Positions 1 to 8,593 of a DNA stretch of 64,000 nt are shown in pieces (the stretch's first letter is position 1; each line of letters starts with the position of its first letter). This stretch comes from Deltaproteobacteria bacterium (lineage in GTDB: Bacteria; Myxococcota_A; Polyangia; Nannocystales; Nannocystaceae). Location of the stretch: NCBI GenBank assembly GCA_016709225.1, contig JADJEE010000002.1:1984001-2048000 (forward strand), given 5' to 3'. The notes under the pieces were generated by a model. It ran no database searches. It was not told the DNA's origin and saw nothing but the letters and a program-made list of their open reading frames with translations. The position numbers and the translations under genes are program-made.

Positions 1-213
1 CTCGACAAGCGCATCGCCCTCGAGCTGTCGCCCTTCCTCTACGCCTCGATCCCACAGATCGCCCAGATCACCGAGGGCCAGCAGCTGACCGAGGTCGGCG
101 AGGCGCCGGTGCGGATGCAGCAGGACGGCTCCGTCGCACGCCCGGCCAACCGGAACGTCGCGCACGCCAAGAAATTCCAGAAGGACAAGAAGAAGTCCGC
201 GCGCAAGAAGTGA
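1..213 (+). CDS. C-terminal end of an unknown protein (partial)
   Basis: The window opens inside a plus-strand reading frame whose last 70 codons end at a TGA at 211-213. The visible part has a mildly hydrophobic helix-like stretch (SPFLYASIPQIAQI) and then a strongly basic tail with many Lys residues (KKFQKDKKKSARKK). I do not recognise the family. The basic tail could bind nucleic acid or ribosomes, but that is only a guess from charge. The gene converges on the membrane-protein gene that ends at 223, with 9 bases between the stops. Confidence 0.55.
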   Translation, partial: LDKRIALELSPFLYASIPQIAQITEGQQLTEVGEAPVRMQQDGSVARPANRNVAHAKKFQKDKKKSARKK

Positions 214-222
214 GCGACTCGC

Positions 223-1056
223 TCACGCGGACCACGACAACCGGGGGCCCCGCGGCAACGCTGGATTCTCGCCGGTGCGGGCGCGCGCCGGCGCCTGCAG
301 CGAGGGCAGCGCGCGGAACGGCGTGCGACCATCGCCGATCGCTCGGCCCGCGATCGCGGCCCGGCGGGTGGCGAGTTCACGCACCAGCGCCCGCCAGCGG
401 CGGAGATCGTCCTTGAGCAGCGGGTCCGAGCCGATCACACAGCGGGCCCGCGCCCGCGCGCTCTCACCGATGCGCTCGCCGAAGTACGCACCCAGCCCAC
501 CCAGGGTCGTGGTCGAGAACAACGCGACCACCACGAGGCCGAGCGCCGCCAGCAAGAAGCCCGGGTTGGCGGCGCCCAGGCACATCCAGCACACCAGCGC
601 GAAGACCCCCACGCCACCGCCGACCCCGAGCGCACGCCCGCGCTGCATCGCCAGCGCGCTTGCAGCCTCGGCCTCGATCAGCGCGCCCGAGCTAGCGCGG
701 CCCGAGGTTCGCACCGCCAGCGCACCGGGGGCCCGGCGCTGGGGATCGAGGATGTTCTCGATCGCGATCTGGGCCCGGAAGTCGCCCCGGCGCACCGTCA
801 GGCGTGCGCCGTTGCTGGGGCCCGCCGGCGAGTCGATCTCGACGGTGTAGCCGCGCTCGCGCGGGAAATACATGGCCCAGGTCTGCGCGGCCCACTCGAC
901 CAGGCCACGCACCTCGTCACGCACCTGGGCGGGCTTGAGCCCGGTGCACGGCACCGACCATCCGAACGGATCGAAGCCACTGGCCTCGCGCAGATCCACG
1001 TCATCAACGTAGCGTGCGCCCAGGGCAGCGTCCACCGACGCTGCGTTCGCATGCAC
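223..1056 (-). CDS. Hypothetical membrane protein with two adjacent membrane spans
   Basis: This 277-residue protein has a soluble N-terminal part of about 140 residues. A pair of hydrophobic segments follows at about 143-163 and 166-184, forming a helical hairpin, and then a basic, Arg-rich tail of about 80 residues. No catalytic motif is recognised. The N-terminal part reads as a mixed alpha/beta domain (strand-like stretches TVEIDSPAG and ARLTVRRGDF). The hairpin suggests anchoring in the inner membrane with both soluble parts on the same side. It may be co-transcribed with the lipoprotein gene upstream, which ends 35 bases away. Function unknown. Confidence 0.7.
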   Translation of the reverse strand: MHANAASVDAALGARYVDDVDLREASGFDPFGWSVPCTGLKPAQVRDEVRGLVEWAAQTWAMYFPRERGYTVEIDSPAGPSNGARLTVRRGDFRAQIAIENILDPQRRAPGALAVRTSGRASSGALIEAEAASALAMQRGRALGVGGGVGVFALVCWMCLGAANPGFLLAALGLVVVALFSTTTLGGLGAYFGERIGESARARARCVIGSDPLLKDDLRRWRALVRELATRRAAIAGRAIGDGRTPFRALPSLQAPARARTGENPALPRGPRLSWSA

Positions 1057-1091
1057 TTCCCAAGGTGGTGCACGCGATCACGATCGCGGCT

Positions 1092-1682
1092 TCACTTCGT
1101 CCACTCATAGCTCACGTACGCCCGCATCGCACCTTTGGCCTCCCCGCACATCATCGTCACGCGGTAGCGATCGGTCGAGCCGGTGATCTTGAGGCGGCCT
1201 GGCAACTTCTCGTCGGGCCCGCGTTGCAGGTTGGTGACCTCGCCGCCGACCCGCTTCTCGAGCTGCTCGGCGCACGACTCGGCGGTGGTGCCAGCGGGCA
1301 GCTCGAAGAGGATCTGCGACGAGAAGAAGCCCTCGTCGGTGCGCTCGGATCGACTCACGTCCTGGGCCTTCGCGCCCTCGAGCATGTCCTTGCGGAACCA
1401 ATCGGGATCGCGGAAGCGCTGCCCCAATGGATCGGCAGCGGCGGCCGCCTTGGCGTCGTCCACCGGCGCCGGCGTCGGCTCCTGCACGGGGCGCGCGAGC
1501 GGTGGCTTGTTCGCGTCGGCCTTGTCGTCGACCGCGACGGCCTTGCCAGCGTCGGGCTTGGCCTCGGCATGGCTGCCGGCCTTGCCCGCGTCGGCAGCAC
1601 CGCCGCCCTTGCCCCCGCAGGCCATCGCCACGACCAGGGCCAACCACACTGCTCCGCCTCGCGACCGACGCATCGACATCAT
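1092..1682 (-). CDS. Putative lipoprotein, function unknown
   Basis: The 196-residue product starts with a basic n-region (MMSMRRSR), a short hydrophobic core and a lipobox-like AMAC, so the mature protein should begin at that Cys and be lipid-anchored. A Gly/Ala/Lys/Asp-rich low-complexity linker follows to about residue 75. The rest is a small folded domain with two Cys residues (ESCAEQ and MMCGEA) that could form a disulfide. The reading frame stays open well upstream, but the ATG pair at 1677-1682 is chosen because only it gives a sensible signal peptide. No known family is recognised. Confidence 0.72.
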   Translation of the reverse strand: MMSMRRSRGGAVWLALVVAMACGGKGGGAADAGKAGSHAEAKPDAGKAVAVDDKADANKPPLARPVQEPTPAPVDDAKAAAAADPLGQRFRDPDWFRKDMLEGAKAQDVSRSERTDEGFFSSQILFELPAGTTAESCAEQLEKRVGGEVTNLQRGPDEKLPGRLKITGSTDRYRVTMMCGEAKGAMRAYVSYEWTK

Positions 1683-1753
1683 CGGGCCGAACACTAGCAG
1701 GGCGGCGCGCCCCCTGCCGCCCTCGGCGTGACGGCCGGCGGCCGCCCGCAGCG

Positions 1754-3070
1754 TCACTTGCCGTGGACGCAGCGGGCCCCGACGGCGGCGTCGGGCTCGA
1801 GCTCGACCGCCACCCACGGTGTGTCGATGGCGGGCTCGCCGGCCGCGGGCCGTTGTTCGACGGCGCCATCGGCGGTCCAGAACGGCCCCGGCCCGCGGAA
1901 CAGCGCGGCGATCGCCTCGACCTCGGCGATGGTCGGCAGCCGCCACTCACTCCAACGGCGGCCGTCGGCCTCGAAGTCGAGCGCCTCGCAGAACGCCCGC
2001 GCCTCGTCCTGCGCGACCGCCTCGGCGATGCCGCCGAACAGCTCGACCGCGCCGACGTTGCGCACGATCGGCAGCGGGGGCCCGACCGCGGGCACCTCCA
2101 GCGACGCGGTCGCGGCGTCGAGATCGGCGGCGCATCGGAAGCCTCGCATGGGATCGGCCGCAGCCGCACCGCTGCGATCGCCGACGCGGGCCGACTTCCA
2201 CACCCAGCGCTTGGCTGCCTGCTGGGGATCGGTGGCGATCGCCTTGGCGAGCGGGCCGTCCTTGCGACGGAAGTCGACCGCACCGTAGGCCGCGAGCGGT
2301 GCCGCGGGATCGAACTCGTCGGCGACCCACTCGTTGGCGTTGGTGCCCATGCCGCGAACGCCGAAGTAGCTGAGGTCGACGACCGGTGTGTCGATCGGCA
2401 GCAACCCAGCGAGGTACTCGTCGCGCAGCTCGTTGCCCCACGGATACATGCGGGCATCGACGCCGCGCGCGGCGTACTCCCACTCGAGCTCGGTCGGCAG
2501 ACGCTGCCCGACCGAGCTGCAGTACGCGGCGGCTTGCTCGTGGGTCACGCAGGTCTGCGGCACGTTGGGGCGCCCGCCCTCGGGCGTGCGCTCGAGCAGC
2601 GCGTCGGCCGAGCACGCCGCGGTGCACTTGCCGGCGTCGATGCAGGCCTGGTAGGCGCTTCGCGTGACCTCGTTGACGTCGATCCAGAAGCTCGACGCCT
2701 GCACCACGCGCGGTGGCTGACCCGCCCACTGCAGCCGCGGATCGCCGGCGGTCTTGCGGAAGTCGTAGGTCGAGGGCAGATCGCCGACGATGAACTCGCC
2801 CTTGGGGATCTGCACTTGCTGGCCCTGCGGCACCACGCGGGTTGCCAGGGCCACGCACTGCCCCTGCGCATTGCGACCGGTGCCTCGCGTGCACTCCGAG
2901 GGCAGCTCGTTGCCCCGCGGATCGATGACGGGCTCGGGCGGCTTCGGAGGCGGCTCGGCGGTCGCGAGCGGTATCGGGTCGGGGGTGTCGACGACGTCGA
3001 AGCGATGCGAGCTCCGATCGCACGCAGGCGCGAGCAAGGTGAACACGAGCGGGAGGATTTGACGACGCAT
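1754..3070 (-). CDS. Lipoprotein with formylglycine-generating-enzyme (FGE/SUMF1)-like domain
   Basis: This 438-residue protein begins with a lipoprotein signal (MRRQILPLVFTLLAPAC). From about residue 85 it carries an FGE-sulfatase fold: the IPKGEFIVGD opening, FWIDVNEVTRSAYQACI, the RLPTELEWEYAARG signature, YPWGNELRDEY, and MRGFRCA near the end of the domain. About 100 further residues include a second partial copy of the pattern (WRLPTIAEVEAI). FGE folds activate sulfatases or serve as C-type-lectin-like scaffolds. In lipoproteins of this type a binding or scaffold role is at least as likely as oxidase activity, and no sulfatase gene is nearby. The ATG at 3068-3070 is chosen because it begins the signal peptide. 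Confidence 0.85.
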   Translation of the reverse strand: MRRQILPLVFTLLAPACDRSSHRFDVVDTPDPIPLATAEPPPKPPEPVIDPRGNELPSECTRGTGRNAQGQCVALATRVVPQGQQVQIPKGEFIVGDLPSTYDFRKTAGDPRLQWAGQPPRVVQASSFWIDVNEVTRSAYQACIDAGKCTAACSADALLERTPEGGRPNVPQTCVTHEQAAAYCSSVGQRLPTELEWEYAARGVDARMYPWGNELRDEYLAGLLPIDTPVVDLSYFGVRGMGTNANEWVADEFDPAAPLAAYGAVDFRRKDGPLAKAIATDPQQAAKRWVWKSARVGDRSGAAAADPMRGFRCAADLDAATASLEVPAVGPPLPIVRNVGAVELFGGIAEAVAQDEARAFCEALDFEADGRRWSEWRLPTIAEVEAIAALFRGPGPFWTADGAVEQRPAAGEPAIDTPWVAVELEPDAAVGARCVHGK

Positions 3071-3163
3071 CGCGACTTCCAGGGCCGGGGGAGTGTACCG
3101 CTTCGTCCGAGCACCTTGGCCGATCCGATGCACGCGCCGCAGCGGCATCGCCGGTGCTGCCGG

Positions 3164-3180
3164 CGCCAACGCGGTTGGCG
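3164..3180 (-). terminator. Possible terminator hairpin after the symporter gene
   Basis: A perfect 7-bp stem (CGCCAAC / GTTGGCG) with a 3-base loop lies 12 bases beyond the minus-strand stop at 3193. There is no T-run, as is usual in such GC-rich DNA, so this is a plausible intrinsic terminator rather than a proven one. Confidence 0.35.
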
Positions 3181-3192
3181 GCCCGGCCGGCC

Positions 3193-4659
3193 TCACAGCT
3201 CGAAGCGCGCGAGGTGCTGGTCCGGCAGCGGCGGCCGCAGCAGGCTGCCCGCCACCAGCCCCGCGACGGTCGCAGCCACGCCGAGCACGCCGATCTGCAG
3301 CGACCACGGATTGAGTTCGGCGTACCACGCGGGCGTCAGCTGCTGCAACGCGAAGGCCAGGAAGCAGGTGCCCAGCCCCGCGCCCAGCCCCCACGTCGCG
3401 CCGGCCCGGTTGGCGCGGCGCCAGTACAGCGCCGCGAGCGTCAGCGGCAGGAACTGGATCGGCACCGCGTACGCGAGCAGCAACAGATCCACCACCGAGG
3501 CGCGGCCACCGATCGCCAGCAGCGCGAACGCGACGATCGCCAGCACGACCACCGATACCCGCATGCCCCGGGTCTGCGCACGATCGTCGAGCGCCATGCC
3601 GAGTCCGACCACGCCGACGTCGCGCACGAGGATCGAGGCGCCGGCGTGCAGCAGCGCGTCGCCAGTCGACATCGAAGCCGCCAGCACCGCGAACGTGACG
3701 ATCGCGACCACCAGCTGGGTGTCGCCGAGCTCGGGCCGCGACACGATCCACAGCAGCACCGAGTCGTCGGCGGGCCCCCCGGCGAGCAAGGCCGCGTAGC
3801 CCAGCAACAACAGCGGCACCAGGAAGAACAGAAAGCTCGGATAGAGCACCGCCGACAGCTGCACGAGTCGCGCACTGCGGGCGGTGAAGCACTTCATGAA
3901 GACCTGCGGCCACATCGAGAAGCCCAGCGCGGACACCAGGATCTCGCTGGTGTACTGCCCGAAGCCGGTCGGGCCGGGGCCCGGCAGCACCAGCGCGTCG
4001 GGCCGCTCGAGTGCAACGCGATCGAACATGGGCGCCACGCCGCCGAACAGCTCGTGGGGCACCCACAAGCCCAACCACCACACGATGACCAGCATCGCCG
4101 CGCCCTGCAGCACGTTGGTCCACGCGACCCCGCGCACGCCTCCGATCACCACGTAGGCGACCACCACGGCATAGACCACGAATGCGCCGAGCCCCGGCGA
4201 CCAGCCAGTGACGGCCTGCATCACGACGCCGGCGCCCTTGAGCTGGATGACGAGGTACGGCAAGAACGCCAGCACCGTCGCGACGCCCATCCAACCGGTC
4301 ACCGCGCGGCTGTCGAAGCGGGCGCCGATCAGCTCGGCCTGCGTCACCAGGCCCAGGCGCGCGCCGAGCCGCCGCACCTTGGCGCCGAAGTAGAAGACCG
4401 GCACGAAGCCAACCGCGCCGTAGGCGAGGATGTAGAACGCGTCCGAGCCCTTCGCGACCACCCGCTGCGGGGTCCCGAGCAAAGCGTAGGCGCTGAACAC
4501 CGTCGCGCCCATCACGAAGTACATCACGAGCGGTCCGAACGCGCGCTCGCCCGCGACGTAGTCGGCGACGTCACCTCGGCCCACGCGTCCGGCCGCGATG
4601 CCGATCGCGAGCGTGATCGCGAGGTAGCCGAACACCACCAGCGCCGGCATCGTCGTCAT
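3193..4659 (-). CDS. Sodium:solute symporter family (SSS) transporter
   Basis: The 488-residue protein has about 13 hydrophobic segments and matches the SSS (PF00474-type) pattern: an early loop with DVADYVAGERAFG, then GTPQRVVAKGSDAFYILAYG. These transporters couple inward sodium movement to uptake of an organic solute. The substrate cannot be told from sequence. The start ATG overlaps the stop of the small upstream membrane-protein gene (ATGA at 4656-4659), so the two are translationally coupled. That pairing is typical of SSS transporters with DUF3311/DUF485-like small partners. A dienelactone hydrolase just upstream suggests, but does not prove, a carboxylate substrate. Confidence 0.9.
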   Translation of the reverse strand: MTTMPALVVFGYLAITLAIGIAAGRVGRGDVADYVAGERAFGPLVMYFVMGATVFSAYALLGTPQRVVAKGSDAFYILAYGAVGFVPVFYFGAKVRRLGARLGLVTQAELIGARFDSRAVTGWMGVATVLAFLPYLVIQLKGAGVVMQAVTGWSPGLGAFVVYAVVVAYVVIGGVRGVAWTNVLQGAAMLVIVWWLGLWVPHELFGGVAPMFDRVALERPDALVLPGPGPTGFGQYTSEILVSALGFSMWPQVFMKCFTARSARLVQLSAVLYPSFLFFLVPLLLLGYAALLAGGPADDSVLLWIVSRPELGDTQLVVAIVTFAVLAASMSTGDALLHAGASILVRDVGVVGLGMALDDRAQTRGMRVSVVVLAIVAFALLAIGGRASVVDLLLLAYAVPIQFLPLTLAALYWRRANRAGATWGLGAGLGTCFLAFALQQLTPAWYAELNPWSLQIGVLGVAATVAGLVAGSLLRPPLPDQHLARFEL

Positions 4660-4910
4660 CAGCCGCCGCCCTCGTCGTCGTGCTCGCGATCATCGACGCA
4701 GCGCAGCACGTAGAGCAGCGCGAGTGCGCCGCAGTTGAGCGCGACCACGATCAGCACGTAGACCAACGACCACGGCAGGCCCAGCACCCGCGGCTCGACG
4801 TGATTGCCGAGCAACGCGTAGGCCGGCGCGACGAGCAACACGGTCGAGGCCGCGAAGTACACGAGGCCGACGCGCGCCAGCGCCCTGCGCCATGCCCGGG
4901 GCGAGTCCAC
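4659..4910 (-). CDS. Small membrane partner of the symporter (DUF3311-like)
   Basis: This is an 83-residue protein with two hydrophobic segments (VGLVYFAASTVLLVAPAYAL and WSLVYVLIVVALNCGALAL) and an acidic tail (DDREHDDEGGG). Such small two-span proteins are commonly encoded next to SSS symporters and are thought to be accessory subunits. The GTG start at 4908-4910 is chosen because it lies 5 bases past the preceding stop at 4916; a longer frame would run back into the hydrolase gene. The stop overlaps the symporter start. Assignment to DUF3311 rests on size, topology and context. Confidence 0.7.
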   Translation of the reverse strand: MDSPRAWRRALARVGLVYFAASTVLLVAPAYALLGNHVEPRVLGLPWSLVYVLIVVALNCGALALLYVLRCVDDREHDDEGGG

Positions 4911-4915
4911 GTGTG

Positions 4916-5596
4916 CTACGCCAGCGCCTTGCGCAGGAACGCCAGCGTGCGATCCCACGCGATCTTGGCTGCGGCGGCGTCGTAGACCTCGGGCCGGTGA
5001 TCGTTGAAGAACGCGTGCTGTGCGTCGTAGAGGTGATCCTCGACTTCGACGCCCGCCGCCCGCAGGCGCGCGACCAGATCGTGCGCCTGCGCGACCGGGA
5101 TGTAGTCGTCGTGCTCGGCGAAGTGGGTCTGCACCGGGCCCGAGAGCCGATCGAGCCGGGGCTCGGCCTTGGGATGCACGCCGTAGAAGTCGACCACCGC
5201 GCAGATCGACTCGGGATACTCGCCGGCGGCGTGCAGGGCCAGCTTGCCGCCCATGCAGAACCCGACCGCCGCGACCTTCTTCGGCGTGACCGAAGCGTGG
5301 GCCAGCAGGTACGCCGCGGCGCCACCGAGCTGCCGGCTGGCGTCGGGGATGTCGAGCTCCATCAGGCGGCGCCCGGCATCGTCGGGTCCGCTCGCCGACT
5401 CACCGCGGTAGAGATCGGGCGCGAGCGCGGCGAAGCCCGCCGCAGCGAAGCGATCGGCGACCTGCTTGATGTGATCGACCAGACCCCAGTACTCCTGGAT
5501 GACCAACACGCCCGGCCCATGGCCACTGGCGGGGAGCGAGAGGTAGCCGGTCGCAGTGCGACCGTCCGCGGGGAACTCGACCATCGATGACGCCAT
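4916..5596 (-). CDS. Dienelactone hydrolase family protein
   Basis: The 226-residue alpha/beta-hydrolase carries the dienelactone hydrolase signature. The nucleophile is Cys in GFCMGG, the acid is in HDDYIP and the His is in DAQHAFFND, giving a Cys-Asp-His triad. VIQEYWGL near the N-terminus is also typical. Family members hydrolyse dienelactone in chloroaromatic breakdown, but many myxobacterial homologues are general carboxylester hydrolases. The ATG at 5594-5596 is supported by a strong ribosome-binding site (AAGGAG at 5603-5608, 6 bases away). It heads a three-gene minus-strand operon with the small membrane protein and the symporter, and diverges from the dehydrogenase gene at 5685. Confidence 0.92.
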   Translation of the reverse strand: MASSMVEFPADGRTATGYLSLPASGHGPGVLVIQEYWGLVDHIKQVADRFAAAGFAALAPDLYRGESASGPDDAGRRLMELDIPDASRQLGGAAAYLLAHASVTPKKVAAVGFCMGGKLALHAAGEYPESICAVVDFYGVHPKAEPRLDRLSGPVQTHFAEHDDYIPVAQAHDLVARLRAAGVEVEDHLYDAQHAFFNDHRPEVYDAAAAKIAWDRTLAFLRKALA

Positions 5597-5684
5597 GTGC
5601 TGCTCCTTCGGAGGGTTTGCCGACGAGGTCGGAGTGTAACAAAGCTCCCCTCGCGCGAGCGCCCCGCGTATCCTCGCGAGCACC

Positions 5685-6533
5685 GTGAAGTACGACATGG
5701 TCGACCGCCGCTGCATCGTCACGGGCGCGAGCTCGGGCATCGGCAAGGAGATCGCGCGCAACCTGGCCTACTTCGGCGCCTCCGTGGTGCTCGCGTGTCG
5801 CGACCGCGATCGTGGCAGCGCCACACTCCACGAGATCGTCACGGACAGCGGCAACGAGAACGTGACCATGATGCAGGTCGACCTCGGCCATCGGCAGTCG
5901 ATCCGCGCGTTCGTCAAGAACGTGACCGCCGGCGGCCCGGTGCACGTGCTCGTCAACAACGCCGCCGTGCTGTGTGCCGATCGCCGCGTGAGTCCCGACG
6001 GCATCGAGCAGACGTGGGCGACCAACGTGCTCGGCTACTTCGCGCTGACCAACCTCCTGCTCCCGACCCTGCGACGCTCGGGGCCGGCGCGGGTGGTGAA
6101 CGTGGCGTCGACGTTCGCCCGGGGCCTGCAGCTCGACGACGTGCAGTTCGAGCGACGCAAGTACTCTGGGATGGCTGCCTACGCCGCCAGCAAGCAGGCC
6201 GATCGCATGCTCGCGTGGCGCCTCGCCGAGCTGACGGTCAACGACGACGTGAGCGTGCACGCCTGCCACCCCGGTGCGGTCGGCAGCGGGCTGTTCCGTG
6301 AGCAGAGCGGATGGTTGGGACGACTCATCCGCATGGGTCAGGGGTGGGCACTCAAGTCACCGAACGCGGGCGCGCTCACACCGACCTTCGTGGCGGCGGA
6401 CCCCACGGTCGCGGCCGAGAGCGGACGCTTCTGGATCGATCGTGCCCCGCGGCCATGCCCGTTTGCGCGGGATCGGGCGGCGCTGCTCGAGCTGTGGCGC
6501 ATCTGCGTCGAGCAGACCCAGTGTGATGCGTGA
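5685..6533 (+). CDS. Short-chain dehydrogenase/reductase (retinol-dehydrogenase-like)
   Basis: This 282-residue classical SDR has the cofactor motif TGASSGIG near the N-terminus, NNAA in the middle, catalytic Ser in NVASTFA and the YxxxK pair in YAASK. The HPGAV motif after it and the insert before the active Tyr resemble the retinol dehydrogenase/WWOX-like group, which usually uses NADP(H). The substrate is unknown. The GTG at 5685 is taken as start; an ATG at 5697 is an equally possible shorter start. It is transcribed away from the dienelactone hydrolase across an 88-base spacer that must hold both promoters. Confidence 0.9.
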   Translation: MKYDMVDRRCIVTGASSGIGKEIARNLAYFGASVVLACRDRDRGSATLHEIVTDSGNENVTMMQVDLGHRQSIRAFVKNVTAGGPVHVLVNNAAVLCADRRVSPDGIEQTWATNVLGYFALTNLLLPTLRRSGPARVVNVASTFARGLQLDDVQFERRKYSGMAAYAASKQADRMLAWRLAELTVNDDVSVHACHPGAVGSGLFREQSGWLGRLIRMGQGWALKSPNAGALTPTFVAADPTVAAESGRFWIDRAPRPCPFARDRAALLELWRICVEQTQCDA

Positions 6534-6962
6534 TCCAGCTCGCTCGCTGTGCCACGCGCAACTGTGTTGCGTGAGCACACCACGATCGCCGCGACACGTG
6601 TGACACGTGACAGCGCTGTCGTAGTGTAACGATGGACGCCGCTGCGCAATACAAACCATCGTGCGCGCGGTGGAGACGGTGTGCGGTCGCGGGATAAACC
6701 CCCGCGATCGTGTGGGGAATGACCCGGATCCCGTGTGCCCGCATCGGCCGCGGTGGCGGAATCGGGCGGCATGGCGGACCGCTGACGGATCCGTGTTCAC
6801 GCTGCAATCGCGTGCCTCGACGGTGACCTACGCCATCGTACGGTCGATCCAGCACCGAGACCGCGCACGTATTGAATTTGGCGACTGGAATCCCGGCGAG
6901 GATCGAACAGACTTTTGGGTGCGCAGGAACTGGCCCGAGCGGCCATACAAGAGGCAGGTGTC
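6534..6962 (+). other. 429-base intergenic region without a convincing gene
   Basis: No reading frame here has a protein-like composition. Near its start is an inverted repeat (GCAAC-TGT-GTTGC, 6558-6570) shortly after the dehydrogenase stop, which may act as a terminator. It is followed by the repeated GACACGTG motif and palindrome described separately. The remainder is presumably the upstream regulatory region of the gene starting at 6963. Confidence 0.6.
6593..6620. promoter_or_regulatory. Repeated GACACGTG motif with an adjoining 12-bp palindrome
   Basis: The 8-mer GACACGTG occurs at 6593-6600 and again at 6602-6609, a 9-base period. The first copy lies inside the palindrome ACACGTGT (6594-6601). 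The second runs directly into the perfect palindrome GACAGCGCTGTC (6609-6620). Such close-packed dyads suit a dimeric DNA-binding regulator. The regulated gene would be the one at 6963, about 340 bases downstream, or an unseen transcript. Binding is inferred only from symmetry. Confidence 0.4.
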
Positions 6963-7331
6963 ATGAGTCTTCGAGCAAACATCGATCATCTCGCGGCGGC
7001 CCCGGGCATCGTGGCCGTCACCGTGGCCGATCCGGCCGGCAACCTCGAGTTCCGCGGCGAAGAGACGTGGAGCCCCATTCTCGGAGCCGCCATGGGGCTC
7101 CTCAAGAAGACCGACGAGAGCACGATCCGTCTCGTGATCGGTCAGCACACGGTGGTCCTGCAGGGAGAAGGCGACGAGACCGTCGCCGTCGTCCTGCCCA
7201 CCGGTCACGCGATTGCGAAGTCGCTTCGCCGCATGATCCGTCGCATGTCCCGCAAGGTGCGTGCGCCGATCGTCCGGCCGGCCATCTCGCAGTCGGTGAG
7301 TGATCCCACGCATCCGACCACCTGGGGCTGA
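6963..7331 (+). CDS. Small protein, possibly Roadblock/LC7-like
   Basis: The 122-residue protein opens with a helix and then the alternating pattern IVAVTVADPAGNLEFRGEE, followed by IRLVIGQHTVVLQGEGDETVAVVLP and a basic helix (KSLRRMIRRMSRK). This alpha-beta-beta order recalls Roadblock/LC7 or profilin-like regulators of small GTPases, but the match is by pattern only. It uses the ATG at 6963, preceded by GAGGCAGG; an upstream GTG at 6915 in the same frame is less likely. The C-terminal 25 residues look disordered. It converges on the tryptophan dioxygenase gene. Confidence 0.6.
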   Translation: MSLRANIDHLAAAPGIVAVTVADPAGNLEFRGEETWSPILGAAMGLLKKTDESTIRLVIGQHTVVLQGEGDETVAVVLPTGHAIAKSLRRMIRRMSRKVRAPIVRPAISQSVSDPTHPTTWG

Positions 7332-7450
7332 TCCCTGGGCCGGCTGTGGGGGCACGCACACCGCGCACTGCCTGCCCGACCTGCAACCCGCCCCACCCCG
7401 TCGACGAGAACGTGCGTCGACGAGGACGGGACGGGGGGCCAGGCCGGCTG

Positions 7451-8587
7451 TCAGTGGCCCCCGGCGAAGTCGTAGAAGCTCGTATCTTCCAGCTTGGGTA
7501 GTGCGTCGCGGCGAACGAGTAGCGTTCGGACCGCCCATAGATCGCTGAACACCCGGTACCGCAGCGCGGTCTGGTCGAGGTAGTCGACCCCGGCCGAACC
7601 ACCCGTGCCCGTGCGTCGACCGATCACGCGCTCGACCATGCGTGCGTGTCGCTGACGGAACACCAAGAAGGCTTGCTCGAGCGCGACGATGCCGTCGACG
7701 ACCTCGCGTGGCCACGCGAGCAGCGGCAGCTCGCGATAGCTCTCGATGAAGACGATGGCCGCGCGGATGCGACTGGTCCGCTCGCGCTCCTCGAGCGGGC
7801 GATCCTCCGCGAAGAGGAACATGCGCGCGCCGTCCTTCTCCTTGCGGTAGCGGGTCGCGAGCCGCTCGCGGTCGTTGTCGTTGGTGGCGAGCGCGACGGC
7901 CTGGGCGAGGTTGCCGTCGACCTCCTTCGCGTGCGCCTGCAGGTAGTCCTCGAGGAACGCCTGCACGCGGGCACCATCGTCGGGCTCGCCGGGGTGCGAG
8001 CCGCAGATCGGCGTGCGGTACAACCAATGCTGCATCGCGGTGAGGATGGTGGGGAGATCTTCGCGGCGCTTCAACACGCGGCGCAGCGCCGGCGACTCGC
8101 CCCCGCCCGGAGCCCGCAGCGCGTCGAGGTAGCTGCCCTCGCCGCCGAGCGAGACCCGGACCTCGTCGGCCAAGCCCAGCAGGAATTCGATCTCGCGCAG
8201 CTGTGCCGACTGGAACCCGCTCGCCGGCGAGAGCTTGTCGCGGAACGCCAGGTAGTCCCGCGTGGTCATGCTCTCCATCAGCGCGAAGTGCTGCGCAACG
8301 TTCTGCATGAGCAGCACGGCGCGACGCAGTCCATGGACGACCTGCGCGAGCGACTGCTCGGGCACCGGCTCCTGGGCCATGCAGTCACGCACCACCACGA
8401 GCTCGCGCAGCACCAGCTTGAACCACAGCTCGTCGATCTGATGGATGGTGATGAACAGCACCTCGTCGTTCGCGAGCGCAGTCTCGCTGTCATCCACACC
8501 GCTCTGCAGCGCGAGCAGTGACTCCACCTTGATGTAGTCCCAGTACGTGGTCGGCGGTCGTGCCATGGGCAGAGCCGACCCTGCCAT
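7451..8587 (-). CDS. kynA: Tryptophan 2,3-dioxygenase
   Basis: This heme enzyme opens L-tryptophan to N-formylkynurenine, the first step of the kynurenine pathway in the cytoplasm. The family landmarks are all visible: YWDYI near the start, FITIHQIDELWFK with the active-site His at about residue 49, DYLAFRDKL and SGFQSAQLREIE. Near the C-terminus are the proximal heme His (about 314, in RHARMVERVIG) and the GTGGSAGVDYL loop. Length (378) is normal. The start is the ATG at 8585-8587; a second ATG at 8564-8566 would give 371 residues. It follows the SctV-like gene by only 6 bases, so the two may share a transcript. No other kynurenine-pathway gene is in the window. Confidence 0.95.
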   Translation of the reverse strand: MAGSALPMARPPTTYWDYIKVESLLALQSGVDDSETALANDEVLFITIHQIDELWFKLVLRELVVVRDCMAQEPVPEQSLAQVVHGLRRAVLLMQNVAQHFALMESMTTRDYLAFRDKLSPASGFQSAQLREIEFLLGLADEVRVSLGGEGSYLDALRAPGGGESPALRRVLKRREDLPTILTAMQHWLYRTPICGSHPGEPDDGARVQAFLEDYLQAHAKEVDGNLAQAVALATNDNDRERLATRYRKEKDGARMFLFAEDRPLEERERTSRIRAAIVFIESYRELPLLAWPREVVDGIVALEQAFLVFRQRHARMVERVIGRRTGTGGSAGVDYLDQTALRYRVFSDLWAVRTLLVRRDALPKLEDTSFYDFAGGH

Positions 8588-8593
8588 CGCCGG

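Noticed and set aside
1427..3799. Plus-strand open frame of about 790 codons across the FGE-like and symporter genes
   Set aside because: It crosses two well-supported minus-strand genes and an intergenic hairpin and encodes no recognisable domain.
6860..6960. tRNA-like stretch (GGATCGAAC resembles a T-loop on the minus strand)
   Set aside because: The flanking bases do not form a 5-bp T stem, and no acceptor or anticodon stem could be drawn.
6661..6966. 101-codon plus-strand frame before the small protein at 6963
   Set aside because: The composition is not protein-like, there is no ribosome-binding site, and it overlaps the next start.
7396..7436. Inverted repeat CCCCGTC / GACGGGG between the convergent genes at 7331 and 7451 as a terminator
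   Set aside because: The loop is 27 bases and itself contains direct repeats of CGTCGACGAG, so a stable hairpin is doubtful.
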